Source of the DNA: Fervidobacterium pennivorans DSM 9078
GTDB lineage: Bacteria; Thermotogota; Thermotogae; Thermotogales; Fervidobacteriaceae
DNA length: 64,000 nucleotides
Reading direction: 5' to 3'
NCBI RefSeq assembly: GCF_000235405.2
Contig: NC_017095.1
Span: forward strand, 434,001-498,000
How positions within the stretch are numbered: the stretch's first letter is position 1; each line of letters starts with the position of its first letter. The notes below the pieces were generated by a model. That model had not been told where the DNA came from, did not search any database, and was given only the letters and a program-made list of their open reading frames with translations. Below, one piece after another: positions 1-8,701 of the stretch. The position numbers were made by a program, and so were the translations under genes.

Positions 1-229
1 TTGTTGTTTCTTCTTTGAGTGATAGTTCCCACTTGCCGTCCTTACCCTTTCCTATTATCTTTGCTTCAATCTCCTGACCAACTTTGAGAAAATCTTCGAC
101 TTTCTGTACATACTGGTTAGAAATCTTTGAAATATGGATGAACCCCTTTTCTCCGTTTTCTAGTTCAACGTTTGCTCCGAATTTGAGTACCTCTGTTACT
201 TTGCCTTTTACAACTTGGCCAACTTCCAT
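1..229 (-). CDS. S1-domain RNA-binding protein (C-terminus outside window)
   Basis: The gene enters from beyond the left edge and starts at ATG 229 (minus), with a GGAGGG ribosome site about 10 bases upstream. The visible 76 residues form one S1 OB-fold domain: MEVGQVVKGKVTEV, then GEKGFIHISKIS, then VGQEIEAKIIGKGKDGKWELSLKE. S1 domains of this type bind RNA and occur in small ribosome-associated proteins of the YugI/GSP13 kind as well as in larger proteins. The tail is missing, so overall length and any extra domains are unknown. It lies 48 bases downstream of rpmE and is probably co-transcribed with it, which fits a translation-related role. Confidence 0.85.
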   Translation of the reverse strand, partial: MEVGQVVKGKVTEVLKFGANVELENGEKGFIHISKISNQYVQKVEDFLKVGQEIEAKIIGKGKDGKWELSLKEETT

Positions 230-277
230 AAAATGTAACCCTCCTGAAAGATTAGATTGGAGAAAAATATCAAACTA

Positions 278-490
278 TCAATACTTGCCTTCGTACTTTT
301 TCTTGAATTTCTGAACACGACCTTCAGTGTCGACTATTAATCCAACACCTCCACTTCCTTTGTATAGTGGATGGCAATTTGAACATACGTCAACTTTGAG
401 TTGTTCTTTTGTTGTCCAAATCTTGTGCTCCGCACCACATGCACACTTAACTGTTAATAGCCTCATCTCTGGGTGGATACCCTTTCTCAA
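278..490 (-). CDS. rpmE: 50S ribosomal protein L31
   Basis: A 70-residue L31 of the zinc-binding type. After the conserved RKGIHPE start, Cys-x-Cys (KCACG) and CSNCHP give the four-cysteine zinc site. I chose TTG at 490 as the start. It gives MRKGIHPE, matching the family N-terminus, and a strong GGAGAGGTGA ribosome site lies 5 bases before it. A further TTG at 508 in the same frame would add six residues, but that extension would contain the ribosome site itself. The protein is part of the large ribosomal subunit. Cysteine-type L31 proteins can also act as a zinc reserve in bacteria that carry a cysteine-free paralogue; no paralogue is visible here. Confidence 0.95.
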   Translation of the reverse strand: MRKGIHPEMRLLTVKCACGAEHKIWTTKEQLKVDVCSNCHPLYKGSGGVGLIVDTEGRVQKFKKKYEGKY

Positions 491-570
491 CTCACTCACC
501 TCTCCCAAGTGATTTTTGACTGTATAAATTCACGTTATATATTACCACTTTCTTTTAAATTTTGCAAGTC

Positions 571-2385
571 TTATATTTTTATGTCTTTGAAATTATCTTG
601 TATCATGTTTAAAAGATTGATGGTCTGTTTCACATTTGCAAAGACATTGTTTATTTCATCTAGGAACCGCTGAATCGATGCACTGATTTCTTCGGCAGTA
701 GCTGAACTTTCTTCCGAAATAGCAAGTAGATTTTGGATACTTGTTGTTATGCTTTCGAGTTTCTCAGTTTCTGAGTTTAGAGTTGATACCAAAGAATTGA
801 GTTGTTGCGTAATTTGTGAGATGATGTTACTGGACTCCTTGCTTTCAGTAGCACTTTGGGCAAGTATTTGCGATTGTGCTTTCAATTCTTCGTATCCTTT
901 GATTATACTCTGACTGAGTCTATCAATTCCATTGGAAACCGAGGACAAAAATTGAGAGATTTTCACAGCGGAAGCTTTACTTTCCTCAGCAAGTTTCCTT
1001 ATTTCGTCTGCGACTACAGCAAAGCCTCTTCCTGCTTCTCCACTTCTTGCTGCTTCTATCGCGGCGTTCAGAGCTAGTAAGTTTGTCTGTTCGGCGATAC
1101 TCATAACAGTGCTTGCGATTTCCATAATTGCGCTTGCTTGATTTCTTAGTTGCTCGCTTTCACTTGCTATAGTTTCAAAATCACTGCTCATAGTCTTCAT
1201 ACCATTTGCTGAGTGTTCTACACTCTTTGCAGCGTTAATTATTTTCTCAACAGCTAAGTTTAAATCGTGAATAATTTGATTTTGCTCGTTTATCGTTCGT
1301 GTAATTGTATCAACGTTTGACGCCACGGTTTCCGAAATTCTTTCAGCATCGTTACTAATTTGAACGGCAGTATCAGCAACTTGTTTTGATAGTTCCTTCA
1401 TGGTATCGATTTGTTCAAGTACCGTTTCCGAAGATTCTAAGGTTTTCTTGGAGAAGTTCATAAGTTCTTCTGTGTCTCCCTGGATGCCTACTAAGAATTC
1501 TCTAAGCTCATTGATGGCCTCTGAATTAATTTTAGAGACTTCTTCGAAGTTTCTTTCACCTTTTATTTGTACCAGAGTATTAAAATCTTTTTGTTTGTAA
1601 ACTTTGCTAATCTCTTTTAGTCCATCAAGACCTTTTCTGAAATCTTTCAATCCAAACATAACGCCAATGAGTGCAAGTATCGAAGTTAAAGTTGCTCCAA
1701 TAAGTGGTCCGAAGAATTTGGTCAAAAGGAAAGTGGCGACGAATGTAAATACAGGGAATATTATTGTATAGGTTGTAATGAAGTCTTTTAAAGTCCACAA
1801 ACTCAAAGCTCGGTAGCTTTTCAAGCTTATAGTCTTACCGTACGGTTTCGTTGAGCGGACCTTTACTTCGACGAAGCTTCCCGAAGATGAAGAACCCTGG
1901 TCAAGTATTTCTATTTCAATCGGGTCATTGAAAAACTCAGATGCACCTTTGAGCAGTCCCAAAAAGTAATATCTGAAATCTCTGTGGGATTGATATCTAA
2001 TAATTGCCGTATATGGGTCTATATAATTGAAAATTATCCTTGGTGGTTTTGCACCGGAAATCCTTCTTGTAAGAACCCTATGAACCCCATCCATTGCACT
2101 TAGAAACGACATGCAGTTGTCCTTTTTGAAGTATCCTGGGTAAAATTGCGAAAATGACCTGACATTGTTTTTTCCGGTCTCTTCCCAAAGTTCTTCGTAT
2201 GTTTTTCCAACTCTTTGCGCTAATTTCTTAGAGAACTGAAAGACCAAATCATCAGGAACGTCCAGTGTTGGGATGATGAGTTTCGAAGTGTCAACTTTGA
2301 ACTCTTCGATTAGCGAATTGACAACACTCTCACCGTACAATTTTTTCCAAGTGTTTATCCAAATATTCATCACGAAGCTTTTCAT
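571..2385 (-). CDS. H-NOX heme gas sensor fused to methyl-accepting chemotaxis protein
   Basis: A 604-residue fusion. Residues 1-180 are an H-NOX heme domain. Its numbering matches the Caldanaerobacter (Tt) H-NOX position for position: proximal heme ligand His102, Pro115, the Y-x-S-x-R heme-propionate motif at Tyr131/Ser133/Arg135, and distal-pocket Trp9, Asn74, Phe78, Tyr140 and Leu144. Two hydrophobic helices follow at about 199-222 and 226-246. Then comes a long coiled coil with the chemoreceptor hairpin tip ([20 protein letters not shown], from 430) that contacts CheA/CheW. The sensor is therefore predicted to be cytoplasmic and tethered to the membrane; I see no clear HAMP domain. Distal Tyr140 with Trp9 and Asn74 is the known O2-binding arrangement, so oxygen, with NO or CO as alternatives, is the likely ligand. 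The start is ATG 2385 after AAAGGAGG. This is probably a single-gene unit with its own promoter. Confidence 0.93.
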   Translation of the reverse strand: MKSFVMNIWINTWKKLYGESVVNSLIEEFKVDTSKLIIPTLDVPDDLVFQFSKKLAQRVGKTYEELWEETGKNNVRSFSQFYPGYFKKDNCMSFLSAMDGVHRVLTRRISGAKPPRIIFNYIDPYTAIIRYQSHRDFRYYFLGLLKGASEFFNDPIEIEILDQGSSSSGSFVEVKVRSTKPYGKTISLKSYRALSLWTLKDFITTYTIIFPVFTFVATFLLTKFFGPLIGATLTSILALIGVMFGLKDFRKGLDGLKEISKVYKQKDFNTLVQIKGERNFEEVSKINSEAINELREFLVGIQGDTEELMNFSKKTLESSETVLEQIDTMKELSKQVADTAVQISNDAERISETVASNVDTITRTINEQNQIIHDLNLAVEKIINAAKSVEHSANGMKTMSSDFETIASESEQLRNQASAIMEIASTVMSIAEQTNLLALNAAIEAARSGEAGRGFAVVADEIRKLAEESKASAVKISQFLSSVSNGIDRLSQSIIKGYEELKAQSQILAQSATESKESSNIISQITQQLNSLVSTLNSETEKLESITTSIQNLLAISEESSATAEEISASIQRFLDEINNVFANVKQTINLLNMIQDNFKDIKI

Positions 2386-2442
2386 ATCCCTTTCCTCCTT
2401 TCCCTTTTGTGATTTTATTTTCTTTTTTATACCACGTTCATT

Positions 2443-2448
2443 ATTATA
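2443..2448 (-). promoter_or_regulatory. -10 element upstream of the H-NOX chemoreceptor
   Basis: On the minus strand the 83-base gap between the GGDEF gene and the chemoreceptor reads GTGGTATAATAATG. The TATAAT lies 58 bases before the ATG. A second, related GTGGTATAA copy follows about 18 bases further downstream. I see no convincing -35 element. Confidence 0.5.
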
Positions 2449-2468
2449 CCACGGATAGTTATATATTA

Positions 2469-4043
2469 TTATATTTTGTGACCAGATTTTTGAGCCTTCA
2501 TTTCATACATGAGTTTGTCCACAGCTCTAATTGTGTCACTTAAACTACCATTATATTGTGAAGCACCGAAAGAAAAAACAGGTCTAAGTTCATGAGAGTT
2601 GGTGAATTCGTTTTGTACTTTGGAAAATATTTGCTTCGCCTTGCTTACTGGACAATCTTTTAACACAACTAAGAATTCATCTCCTCCCATTCTTACAATA
2701 CAGTCACTGGTCCTAACGTTGTTCTTGATAGTTCTTACTAGCAGTTTCAAAATTTCATCTCCAATTTCATGTCCGTAGTTGTCGTTAATCATTTTGAATT
2801 TGTCCATGTCTACATAAACAATGGTATCTTTAGGTGAGAGTCTTAGTTCGCTCAAAATACCCCTGTTGTATGCACCAGTAAGAGGGTCCATGATGCTTTT
2901 CAAATATGTTGTAGTAATCCTTACAGTCATATCCCTATATTCAGTGACAATTATGTAAGAAAAGCCGAAGAAGAGTGCTATTATACCAAAATGGGAAAGC
3001 AATTTCATGTTCGTTGAAAAGAAAAGCACTGCACCATCGTGAATTATTGTGAGTACGAAGAAGAGCACAAACCCAAAGATTGTAGGAGAATAGGTCTTTA
3101 CTGCAACGGATATAAGATAAAATGCGTTTACAAAAAGAAGGAATGCGATATTGTTTGTAAGTATCTTCAAATGGTAATTTGAAGGTGCTAACGAAATAGA
3201 AAGAGCAGCCAAGAGATTGAGAATCATCATTAATTTATCGGCAAATCTAACCTTATCGAAATATTGGTTAACTATCCCCTTTATCAGGAAAGCAAAACCT
3301 AAATAGGCACTTGCAGTAAATATCTTCCTTAGTATTAGAAACGAGTGTAAGGTTCCAAGTGTTGGAAATGGCAATAAATCGAACATCCACAAGTGTCCAA
3401 GGAAGCTTGCTATTGATAGTGACAAGTAAATTTTCCGTTTGATATCGCTCGTTGTCTTAGAAAGAAGGTACAGTATTATAGATAGCGTAAGAATCAATCC
3501 CGCTGAAAGTGGAACGATAATGACTGTCAAAAAATGGAGTATAGCATATTTGGTGCGTTGAGAACCGTTTACGATTTTGACTGGAAAGTCGATTCCTATT
3601 TCATAGACTCCTGATATCTCAAATTCGATGGTTTTGAAATCTTCTGGAATCTGGAATAAAAAAGGCTGATACCACACATGTCCGGTTCTATCTTCCGAGA
3701 ATCCAAAACTACCTATTACTTTGCCATCTACTTTTACAACAAAATATGACGTATCTATCTGTGGTATATATAAATATCTTGTTGTCCTCTCTTCTTGTGC
3801 TTTATGATTTACCAAAGCTCTTACAACCACTGTGGAAGGCTTCCTTAAAGTCTTGTAGAACCTTTTTGGCAGTGTGCTCTCTGTGAAGATATTATTTTCA
3901 TCCTTGAGCACTTTCCATCCATATATCTCTGTACCATCGACAATTAATGAATATTGAAAGCTTAAAAGTAATAAGAAAAACAACGATGTTGCAAGAAAGA
4001 ATGGTTTAAAGTAATAACTGATGTATTCCTTCAATCTTACCAC
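2469..4043 (-). CDS. Membrane diguanylate cyclase (GGDEF) with extracytoplasmic sensor
   Basis: A 524-residue membrane protein predicted to make cyclic di-GMP from two GTP. A signal-anchor helix lies at about 13-33. A beta-rich extracytoplasmic region at 35-165 resembles the sensor of 7TMR-DISM proteins. About seven hydrophobic segments span 168-368, and a cytoplasmic GGDEF domain follows. Catalytic features are intact: DPLTGAYNR (386-393), [10 protein letters not shown] (412-421) and GGDEF (453-457). The inhibitory I-site RxxD is present as Arg444-Asp447, exactly five residues before GGDEF, so feedback inhibition by its product is likely. It sits 83 bases upstream of the H-NOX chemoreceptor on the same strand, though that gene has its own promoter. 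The ligand is unknown. The start was taken at 4043, although nearby alternatives cannot be excluded. Confidence 0.9.
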   Translation of the reverse strand: MVRLKEYISYYFKPFFLATSLFFLLLLSFQYSLIVDGTEIYGWKVLKDENNIFTESTLPKRFYKTLRKPSTVVVRALVNHKAQEERTTRYLYIPQIDTSYFVVKVDGKVIGSFGFSEDRTGHVWYQPFLFQIPEDFKTIEFEISGVYEIGIDFPVKIVNGSQRTKYAILHFLTVIIVPLSAGLILTLSIILYLLSKTTSDIKRKIYLSLSIASFLGHLWMFDLLPFPTLGTLHSFLILRKIFTASAYLGFAFLIKGIVNQYFDKVRFADKLMMILNLLAALSISLAPSNYHLKILTNNIAFLLFVNAFYLISVAVKTYSPTIFGFVLFFVLTIIHDGAVLFFSTNMKLLSHFGIIALFFGFSYIIVTEYRDMTVRITTTYLKSIMDPLTGAYNRGILSELRLSPKDTIVYVDMDKFKMINDNYGHEIGDEILKLLVRTIKNNVRTSDCIVRMGGDEFLVVLKDCPVSKAKQIFSKVQNEFTNSHELRPVFSFGASQYNGSLSDTIRAVDKLMYEMKAQKSGHKI

Positions 4044-4100
4044 ATCCCCTTACATGTACAATGTTCATGACGTTATTATTTTATCACACAGACCTATATT

Positions 4101-4134
4101 CTCAAAACAAAAAGCAATAGCTTCGCTATCGCTT
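4101..4134 (-). terminator. Intrinsic terminator upstream of the GGDEF gene
   Basis: On the minus strand a 10-bp stem (4125-4134 with 4112-4121, one G-T pair) closes a GAA loop and is followed directly by TTTTTGTTTTGAG. The form is that of a strong intrinsic terminator. It points toward the GGDEF gene, whose start is 60 bases downstream, while the gene on the other side is divergent. It therefore ends no annotated gene. Confidence 0.6.
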
Positions 4135-4186
4135 AGATGTATTAGACTAGAAGGGACGCGATTTAGTTCGAAATGATTTTTAATGG

Positions 4187-4192
4187 TATAAT
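4187..4192 (+). promoter_or_regulatory. -10 element for the amidotransferase-lysA pair
   Basis: TATAAT within TAATGGTATAATATC lies 40 bases before the ATG at 4232. A matching -35 is not evident at normal spacing; the upstream stretch contains only a weak TTAGTT. Confidence 0.5.
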
Positions 4193-4231
4193 ATCTTAAA
4201 CAAAAGACCATTCTCCGTGGGAGGGTTTACG

Positions 4232-4909
4232 ATGTGTAGAATGGCTGCGTTTTCATCGTCGAATGATATTTGCATTGTTGAAGTATTTGATAAAGTATCT
4301 GTAATGGCGGAGCGTGGCAGGGGAGCCCCGCATGATGATGGGTATGGTCTAATAATTCAAAGTCAATTTGAAAAATTTGAGCACAAATCAACTAAGGCGA
4401 TATATGAGGACGCTGATTTTAGAAAGCTTTGCGAAAAACTCCGGGGAGAGGTTGGGATAATTCATGCACGTAAGGCTTCCCCAGGTATTCCCGTTGGCTT
4501 GCAGCAGCTCCATCCGTTCTATATAGAAGGTAGATACCTTGCACACAATGGTACGATAAGAAATGCCAACAAAGCTAATCTTTTTCAGAGCGATACATAT
4601 GATTTTTTCCTCAGTATTCATGATTTCAAAGACTTTGAAGGTCTACTTAATAATGTGAAAAAGTACGTCGAAAATCATGATTTTAGTGGAATTAATTTTT
4701 TGTTATTAGATGAGTTAGATAAGTCATTATACGTTGGTTGCATATACACTGGAGATAGCGAATACTTTACATTGTATTACAAAGCTGACAAAACATCATT
4801 TTTTGTATATTCACAAGAAGATGTCGAGGACTCGCTTACACCTATGGAAAACGGACAAATCTTTAAGGTAAGAAACGGAGAAATAATTGAAGAAGGGAAG
4901 GTGTTTTGA
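4232..4909 (+). CDS. Class II glutamine amidotransferase (YafJ/GATase_4 type)
   Basis: A 225-residue Ntn-type amidohydrolase that should release ammonia from glutamine, or hydrolyse a related gamma-glutamyl amide. The start must be ATG 4232 because it makes Cys2 the N-terminal nucleophile after Met removal (MCRMAAF). A GGGAGGG ribosome site sits 7 bases before it. A GTG at 4217 is in frame but lies within the ribosome site. Other family signatures are HDDGYGL, RKASPG, LHPF and AHNGTIRN. The protein has no synthase domain, unlike GlmS or PurF, and belongs with the stand-alone YafJ/EgtC-like group whose substrates are often unknown. Its stop overlaps the lysA start by 4 bases, so the two are translationally coupled. 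A functional link with lysine or diaminopimelate metabolism is only an inference. Confidence 0.85.
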   Translation: MCRMAAFSSSNDICIVEVFDKVSVMAERGRGAPHDDGYGLIIQSQFEKFEHKSTKAIYEDADFRKLCEKLRGEVGIIHARKASPGIPVGLQQLHPFYIEGRYLAHNGTIRNANKANLFQSDTYDFFLSIHDFKDFEGLLNNVKKYVENHDFSGINFLLLDELDKSLYVGCIYTGDSEYFTLYYKADKTSFFVYSQEDVEDSLTPMENGQIFKVRNGEIIEEGKVF

Positions 4910-6117
4910 ACGTGTTCAATTGTACAACGATAAATGATTTATTATCGGAAGAATTGGTTCAAGAGTTGTCAAGCTCGTATGGTACACCGCTTTACGTTTA
5001 TTTCGAAAGAATAATAAGAGAACGTGCAAGGAGCGTGTTGGGGATTTTTAATGGTATCAATATTTTTCCGACCTTTGCATGCAAAGCAAACAACAACCCA
5101 AACCTTCTTCGTATTCTAAAAGAAGAAGGCTTTGGGACTGATATTGTTACGTTGGGAGAATACTACGCTTCAAAACTAGCAGAAATTCCAGACGAGAGAA
5201 TTGTATGGAATGGTAATGGAAAATCTTTGAAAGAGATGTCGCTGTTATCAAAGGTTAGATATATCAATGTAGATTCAATAGAAGAATTGGAAAGATGGAA
5301 AGATGTCGCCTCTAAATTTGATAATATCCCCGAATTATTCTTAAGAATAAATCCAGACGTTGATTCAAAGACGCATCCGTACATATCCACAGGTCTGAAG
5401 AAGAACAAATTTGGGATTCCAATAGAAATGGTAGAAAGAGCTTTGAAAATAGTAAAGACAAGCAACCTCGAGTTGGTGGGGTTCCATATTCACATTGGTT
5501 CACAAATAACAGATGTTGACCCGTTTTACGAAGCCTTGGGTCAGACTGTTGAACTCAGCAAAAGCTATGGTTTTAGGAAGATTAATATAGGTGGGGGCTG
5601 GGGAATCAACTATAAAGACAAAGAACTCAATTTATCAAAGTACCGTGAGGAGATTATACCTCTGCTTAAAGATTTTGAAGAAGTCGTCTTAGAAATTGGG
5701 AGATACATAATTGGACCCGCTGGGGTGCTAATTTTGAAGGTTGAGTACGTAAAAAAAACAGATGCAAAGACTTTTGTAGTTGTAGATGGCGGAATGAACG
5801 TTCTCATTCGACCAGCAATGTATGGAGCATTTCATGGTGTTAGGGTCTTGAGTGCTGAGCAAAATGAGAAGGTGGAAGTAGATGTTGTGGGACCGCTTTG
5901 TGAATCTGGGGATGTTTTAGCGACACACTGCATGTTGGAAATTCCAAGGGAAGGTAGTTATATTGTAATCGAAAATGCTGGAGCTTACGGATACGCAATG
6001 GCAAGTAATTACAACTCTACATTAAAACCCGCAGAAGTTTTAATGACCGAAAATAATGAACCAAAGTTAATCAGAAGACGTGAAACATACGATGACCTTT
6101 TTAGGACTATAATTTAA
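4906..6117 (+). CDS. lysA: Diaminopimelate decarboxylase
   Basis: A 403-residue fold-type III PLP enzyme that converts meso-diaminopimelate to L-lysine and CO2, the last step of lysine synthesis. The PLP lysine is Lys60 in FACKANNNP. Other signatures are HIHIGSQ, the glycine-rich phosphate loop NIGGGWG, EIGRYIIGPAG and the active-site CESGD segment. Length is typical. I took the TTG at 4906, which overlaps the previous stop and follows GAAGGGAAGG; a GTG at 4912 would shorten it by two residues. Ornithine/arginine decarboxylases of the same fold are a less likely alternative, because the CESGD motif and the length favour LysA. No other lysine genes are adjacent. Confidence 0.92.
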   Translation: MNVFNCTTINDLLSEELVQELSSSYGTPLYVYFERIIRERARSVLGIFNGINIFPTFACKANNNPNLLRILKEEGFGTDIVTLGEYYASKLAEIPDERIVWNGNGKSLKEMSLLSKVRYINVDSIEELERWKDVASKFDNIPELFLRINPDVDSKTHPYISTGLKKNKFGIPIEMVERALKIVKTSNLELVGFHIHIGSQITDVDPFYEALGQTVELSKSYGFRKINIGGGWGINYKDKELNLSKYREEIIPLLKDFEEVVLEIGRYIIGPAGVLILKVEYVKKTDAKTFVVVDGGMNVLIRPAMYGAFHGVRVLSAEQNEKVEVDVVGPLCESGDVLATHCMLEIPREGSYIVIENAGAYGYAMASNYNSTLKPAEVLMTENNEPKLIRRRETYDDLFRTII

Positions 6118-6150
6118 ATTATTTTGGGTAAAAAATTTAAAAATCTGTGG

Positions 6151-6156
6151 TATAAT
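6151..6156 (+). promoter_or_regulatory. -10 element for the PHP-domain gene
   Basis: TATAAT inside GTGGTATAATAATC lies 52 bases before ATG 6208. The nearest -35-like hexamer (TTGGGT, 6124-6129) is 21 bases upstream, wider than usual, so only the -10 is convincing. Confidence 0.5.
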
Positions 6157-6207
6157 AATCAGCTCACGTGAAATACATCCTGCAAAACACAGAGGGGGCA
6201 GTCTATT

Positions 6208-8553
6208 ATGAAAGGATTGAACATGAAGATAGGTATTAAGCTATCTATCACCATAGTGTTGTTATTGTTGACAACCGTTTTTGCACTACCAAACTTTGAC
6301 TACCAAATCTATTACGGAAATTTGCATTCTCACACTTCCTACTCTGATGGAAGAGGAACTCCCGAACAAGCTTATGCGCATGCTTCAAAATATGCTGACG
6401 TGCTGGCGGTTACCGACCATTGCTACTTTCTAAAAATACCTGTCAACGGGCAATCGAAAACTTATCTAACTCAGCAAGCAGCGCGCAGTGCAACGATTCC
6501 AGGTAAATTCGTAGGATTACAGGGATTTGAATGGACAGCAGGTTCTGGGCATATAAACGTTTACGAGACACTTGAGTTTATAAGCCGAGATGAAAAAGGT
6601 GACTTGAAAGATTTCTACGAATGGATTACAAAGGTAAAAAAACTTGCACAGTTTAACCATCCTGGAGTTACGTTTGGCAATTTCCAAGATTTCTGGTTTT
6701 GGCCTGAAGCTGACAAATATGTGAATCTCATAGAAGTCGGAAATGGTAACTGGAGCAGTGCGGACGTTATTTCCGAAGAGATGTTCAACAATTTCATACT
6801 TGCTTTGAATAGAGGTTGGCATCTTTCACCAACAGCTAATCAGGACAACCACAAAGAGAATTGGGCAAGTGCAAACGATGCACGCACCGGTATCCTGGCA
6901 AAGTCGTTGATTTATGAAGATATTATGGAGGCACTATGGAACAGGAGAACATTTGCATCGGAAGACAAAAATGCAAAGCTTTATTTTTATGCGGACAATA
7001 ACATCATGGGAAGCATTTTACCTTACCGTGAAAAAGCAAATTTTTACATCTATTATTCAGACAAAGGAGACCCTGTCAGTAAAGTATACATCTTTTCGCA
7101 AAGTAAAATCTACGAACTTCCCGAGCTTTCTGGAAAAGATGAGTTCCAGTACAGCGCAACATTTGATATAGTCGATGGTTACGAATGGTTCTTTGTTTAC
7201 ATTATTCAAAAGGACGGAAACGAAATAGTTTCAGCACCTGTTTGGTTTGAAACTGATAGCCCATTCAGGGTCAATTACGTTCGCGTCGGTCCTGAAAAGC
7301 CAAGCGTGAATCAAAATGTTCAGATTACCTTTGACATTTACAATGTTTCTGAAAATCCACAACAAGGAACATTGACAGTTCTTCTCAACGGTAAGTCGGT
7401 GTATAGTGAGAGGCTTTCTTTAAAACCCTATGGTATCGAGTACGACAAAAACATCCAACTTGGGAAACTCGAAGCAGGGGATACCCGTGTAGACTTTTTA
7501 ATTGATGATAAAAATGTCCAGTCAGTTGTTATCAAAGTTTCTGAAAAGAGAGGATTAACAGTCCTTGTAGACAAACTCCATGAGAACGATGTAGGTGATG
7601 AATTACTATCTTTGTTGAGAAAGTTTGAAGAACAGGGTAATACGGTAATTTTTGCTGACACTGTTTTGAAAGATTACAACGATGTTGATATTGTCCTAAT
7701 TCCAACGCCGAAACAAGGTGGATTGGATTTCTTCAAAGACCTTATGCCAGATGAAATTGAGTGGCTGAGAGCATTCAAGGGGCAACTTATTTTGTTGAAA
7801 GGTAGTGACGAAGAGTATTTTGAAAGGTATTCAGAGTTGATCCAAAACGCTAGCGTAGTTAACAGCGTTGAAGAACTTGCAAATATACTTGGAGTATCTT
7901 TACCAACTTCTAAACAAATGACACAGCAGAGAAAAGTTGTCTACATAGACCAAGGGCACTCGAATGATTATTATAAAGATAAGCTCTCAAAGCTTGAATC
8001 TTTCCTTAAGACGAAAGGCTTCGAAGTAGCCTATATTGATAAAATTCAAGCCATCGACGGAATGTATTTAATCATCATGAACGGCAAAGGATACTTAGAT
8101 GATGAAGTTAGGAATATTGTCAGCTTCGTTAAGAATGGTGGAATTTTGATAATCACATCAAAAAGTGATTACAATAATGGCGGGAATACGGAAGATTTAA
8201 ACGCGATTCTCGATGCCCTCAATTCACCTGTTAGATTTAACGATGACCAGGTGGTTGATGAAATTAACAACTACGGGGCTAACTACAAAGTAATTGCAGG
8301 TAACGTAAGATTTTACTCACCTTGCTCATTGTTGTTATACGGTAACGCACAAGTTTTGATTTCCTCAGAGACGGCGAAATCTGTGGATTCAGATGGCAAA
8401 AACGACGCCCAACCTGTTGATAAAATAATACTAGCAGCGACGTTCAAGAGTGGATTGGGAAAAGTCGTTGTACTTGGAAAAGCTGTCTTTTCAGACTTTG
8501 ATTACGAGCTCAATAAAGAGTTCATTCAAAATGTGCTCTTCGATGTAAAATAA
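6208..8553 (+). CDS. Secreted PHP-domain metal-dependent phosphoesterase
   Basis: A 781-residue exported protein. A signal peptide covers roughly residues 1-26. A PHP domain follows (about 30-270) with metal ligands visible as His40/His42 (NLHSHT), Asp70-His71 (TDH), Glu108, His115, His151 (HPG) and Asp213/His215 (QDNH). This is the CehA/McbA-like branch. Residues 275-440 look beta-rich and immunoglobulin-like. Residues 445-781 contain two alpha/beta segments resembling the glutaminase-like or DUF4350-type fold (VVYIDQGHSND, LIIMNGKGYLDDEV, FVKNGGILIITSKSD). The export signal and added modules suggest action on an extracytoplasmic phosphoester or other polymer. The substrate is unknown. An independent promoter and a downstream terminator suggest a single-gene transcript. 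Confidence 0.85.
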   Translation: MKGLNMKIGIKLSITIVLLLLTTVFALPNFDYQIYYGNLHSHTSYSDGRGTPEQAYAHASKYADVLAVTDHCYFLKIPVNGQSKTYLTQQAARSATIPGKFVGLQGFEWTAGSGHINVYETLEFISRDEKGDLKDFYEWITKVKKLAQFNHPGVTFGNFQDFWFWPEADKYVNLIEVGNGNWSSADVISEEMFNNFILALNRGWHLSPTANQDNHKENWASANDARTGILAKSLIYEDIMEALWNRRTFASEDKNAKLYFYADNNIMGSILPYREKANFYIYYSDKGDPVSKVYIFSQSKIYELPELSGKDEFQYSATFDIVDGYEWFFVYIIQKDGNEIVSAPVWFETDSPFRVNYVRVGPEKPSVNQNVQITFDIYNVSENPQQGTLTVLLNGKSVYSERLSLKPYGIEYDKNIQLGKLEAGDTRVDFLIDDKNVQSVVIKVSEKRGLTVLVDKLHENDVGDELLSLLRKFEEQGNTVIFADTVLKDYNDVDIVLIPTPKQGGLDFFKDLMPDEIEWLRAFKGQLILLKGSDEEYFERYSELIQNASVVNSVEELANILGVSLPTSKQMTQQRKVVYIDQGHSNDYYKDKLSKLESFLKTKGFEVAYIDKIQAIDGMYLIIMNGKGYLDDEVRNIVSFVKNGGILIITSKSDYNNGGNTEDLNAILDALNSPVRFNDDQVVDEINNYGANYKVIAGNVRFYSPCSLLLYGNAQVLISSETAKSVDSDGKNDAQPVDKIILAATFKSGLGKVVVLGKAVFSDFDYELNKEFIQNVLFDVK

Positions 8554-8565
8554 GTCCAAGGTTAA

Positions 8566-8582
8566 ACAATGTTGAACATTGT
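8566..8582. promoter_or_regulatory. Perfect 17-bp palindrome upstream of clpC
   Basis: ACAATGTT-G-AACATTGT is a perfect 8-bp inverted repeat around a single G. It lies 12 bases after the PHP-gene stop and 120 bases before clpC. It does not match CIRCE (the HrcA site) or the CtsR heptad repeat. It may be an operator for an unknown repressor. The single-base centre makes an RNA hairpin unlikely. Confidence 0.4.
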
Positions 8583-8628
8583 AGTTCTTTAGATTTAGTC
8601 TATAAAAACATTATTTATCGAATTAAAA

Positions 8629-8660
8629 TAGCGGGGTGCACCCGCTTTATTTTTTTCTTT
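8629..8660 (+). terminator. Intrinsic terminator after the PHP-domain gene
   Basis: GCGGG (8631-8635) pairs with CCCGC (8641-8645) across a GTGCA loop, followed by TTTATTTTTTTC. It lies before the clpC promoter. Confidence 0.75.
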
Positions 8661-8663
8661 TTA

Positions 8664-8674
8664 TGTGTTATAAT
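8664..8674 (+). promoter_or_regulatory. Extended -10 promoter of clpC
   Basis: TGTGTTATAAT: TATAAT at 8669-8674 preceded by a TG extension, 28 bases before the clpC ATG. No clear -35 is seen; the region upstream is the T-tract of the preceding terminator. Confidence 0.55.
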
Positions 8675-8701
8675 ATTTTCGGATGTACGGAGGTGATTTA
8701 C

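Noticed and set aside
8554-8701. CIRCE or CtsR regulatory site ahead of clpC.
   Set aside because: Neither TTAGCACTC-N9-GAGTGCTAA nor the GGTCAAA direct repeat is present; only an unrelated palindrome is seen.
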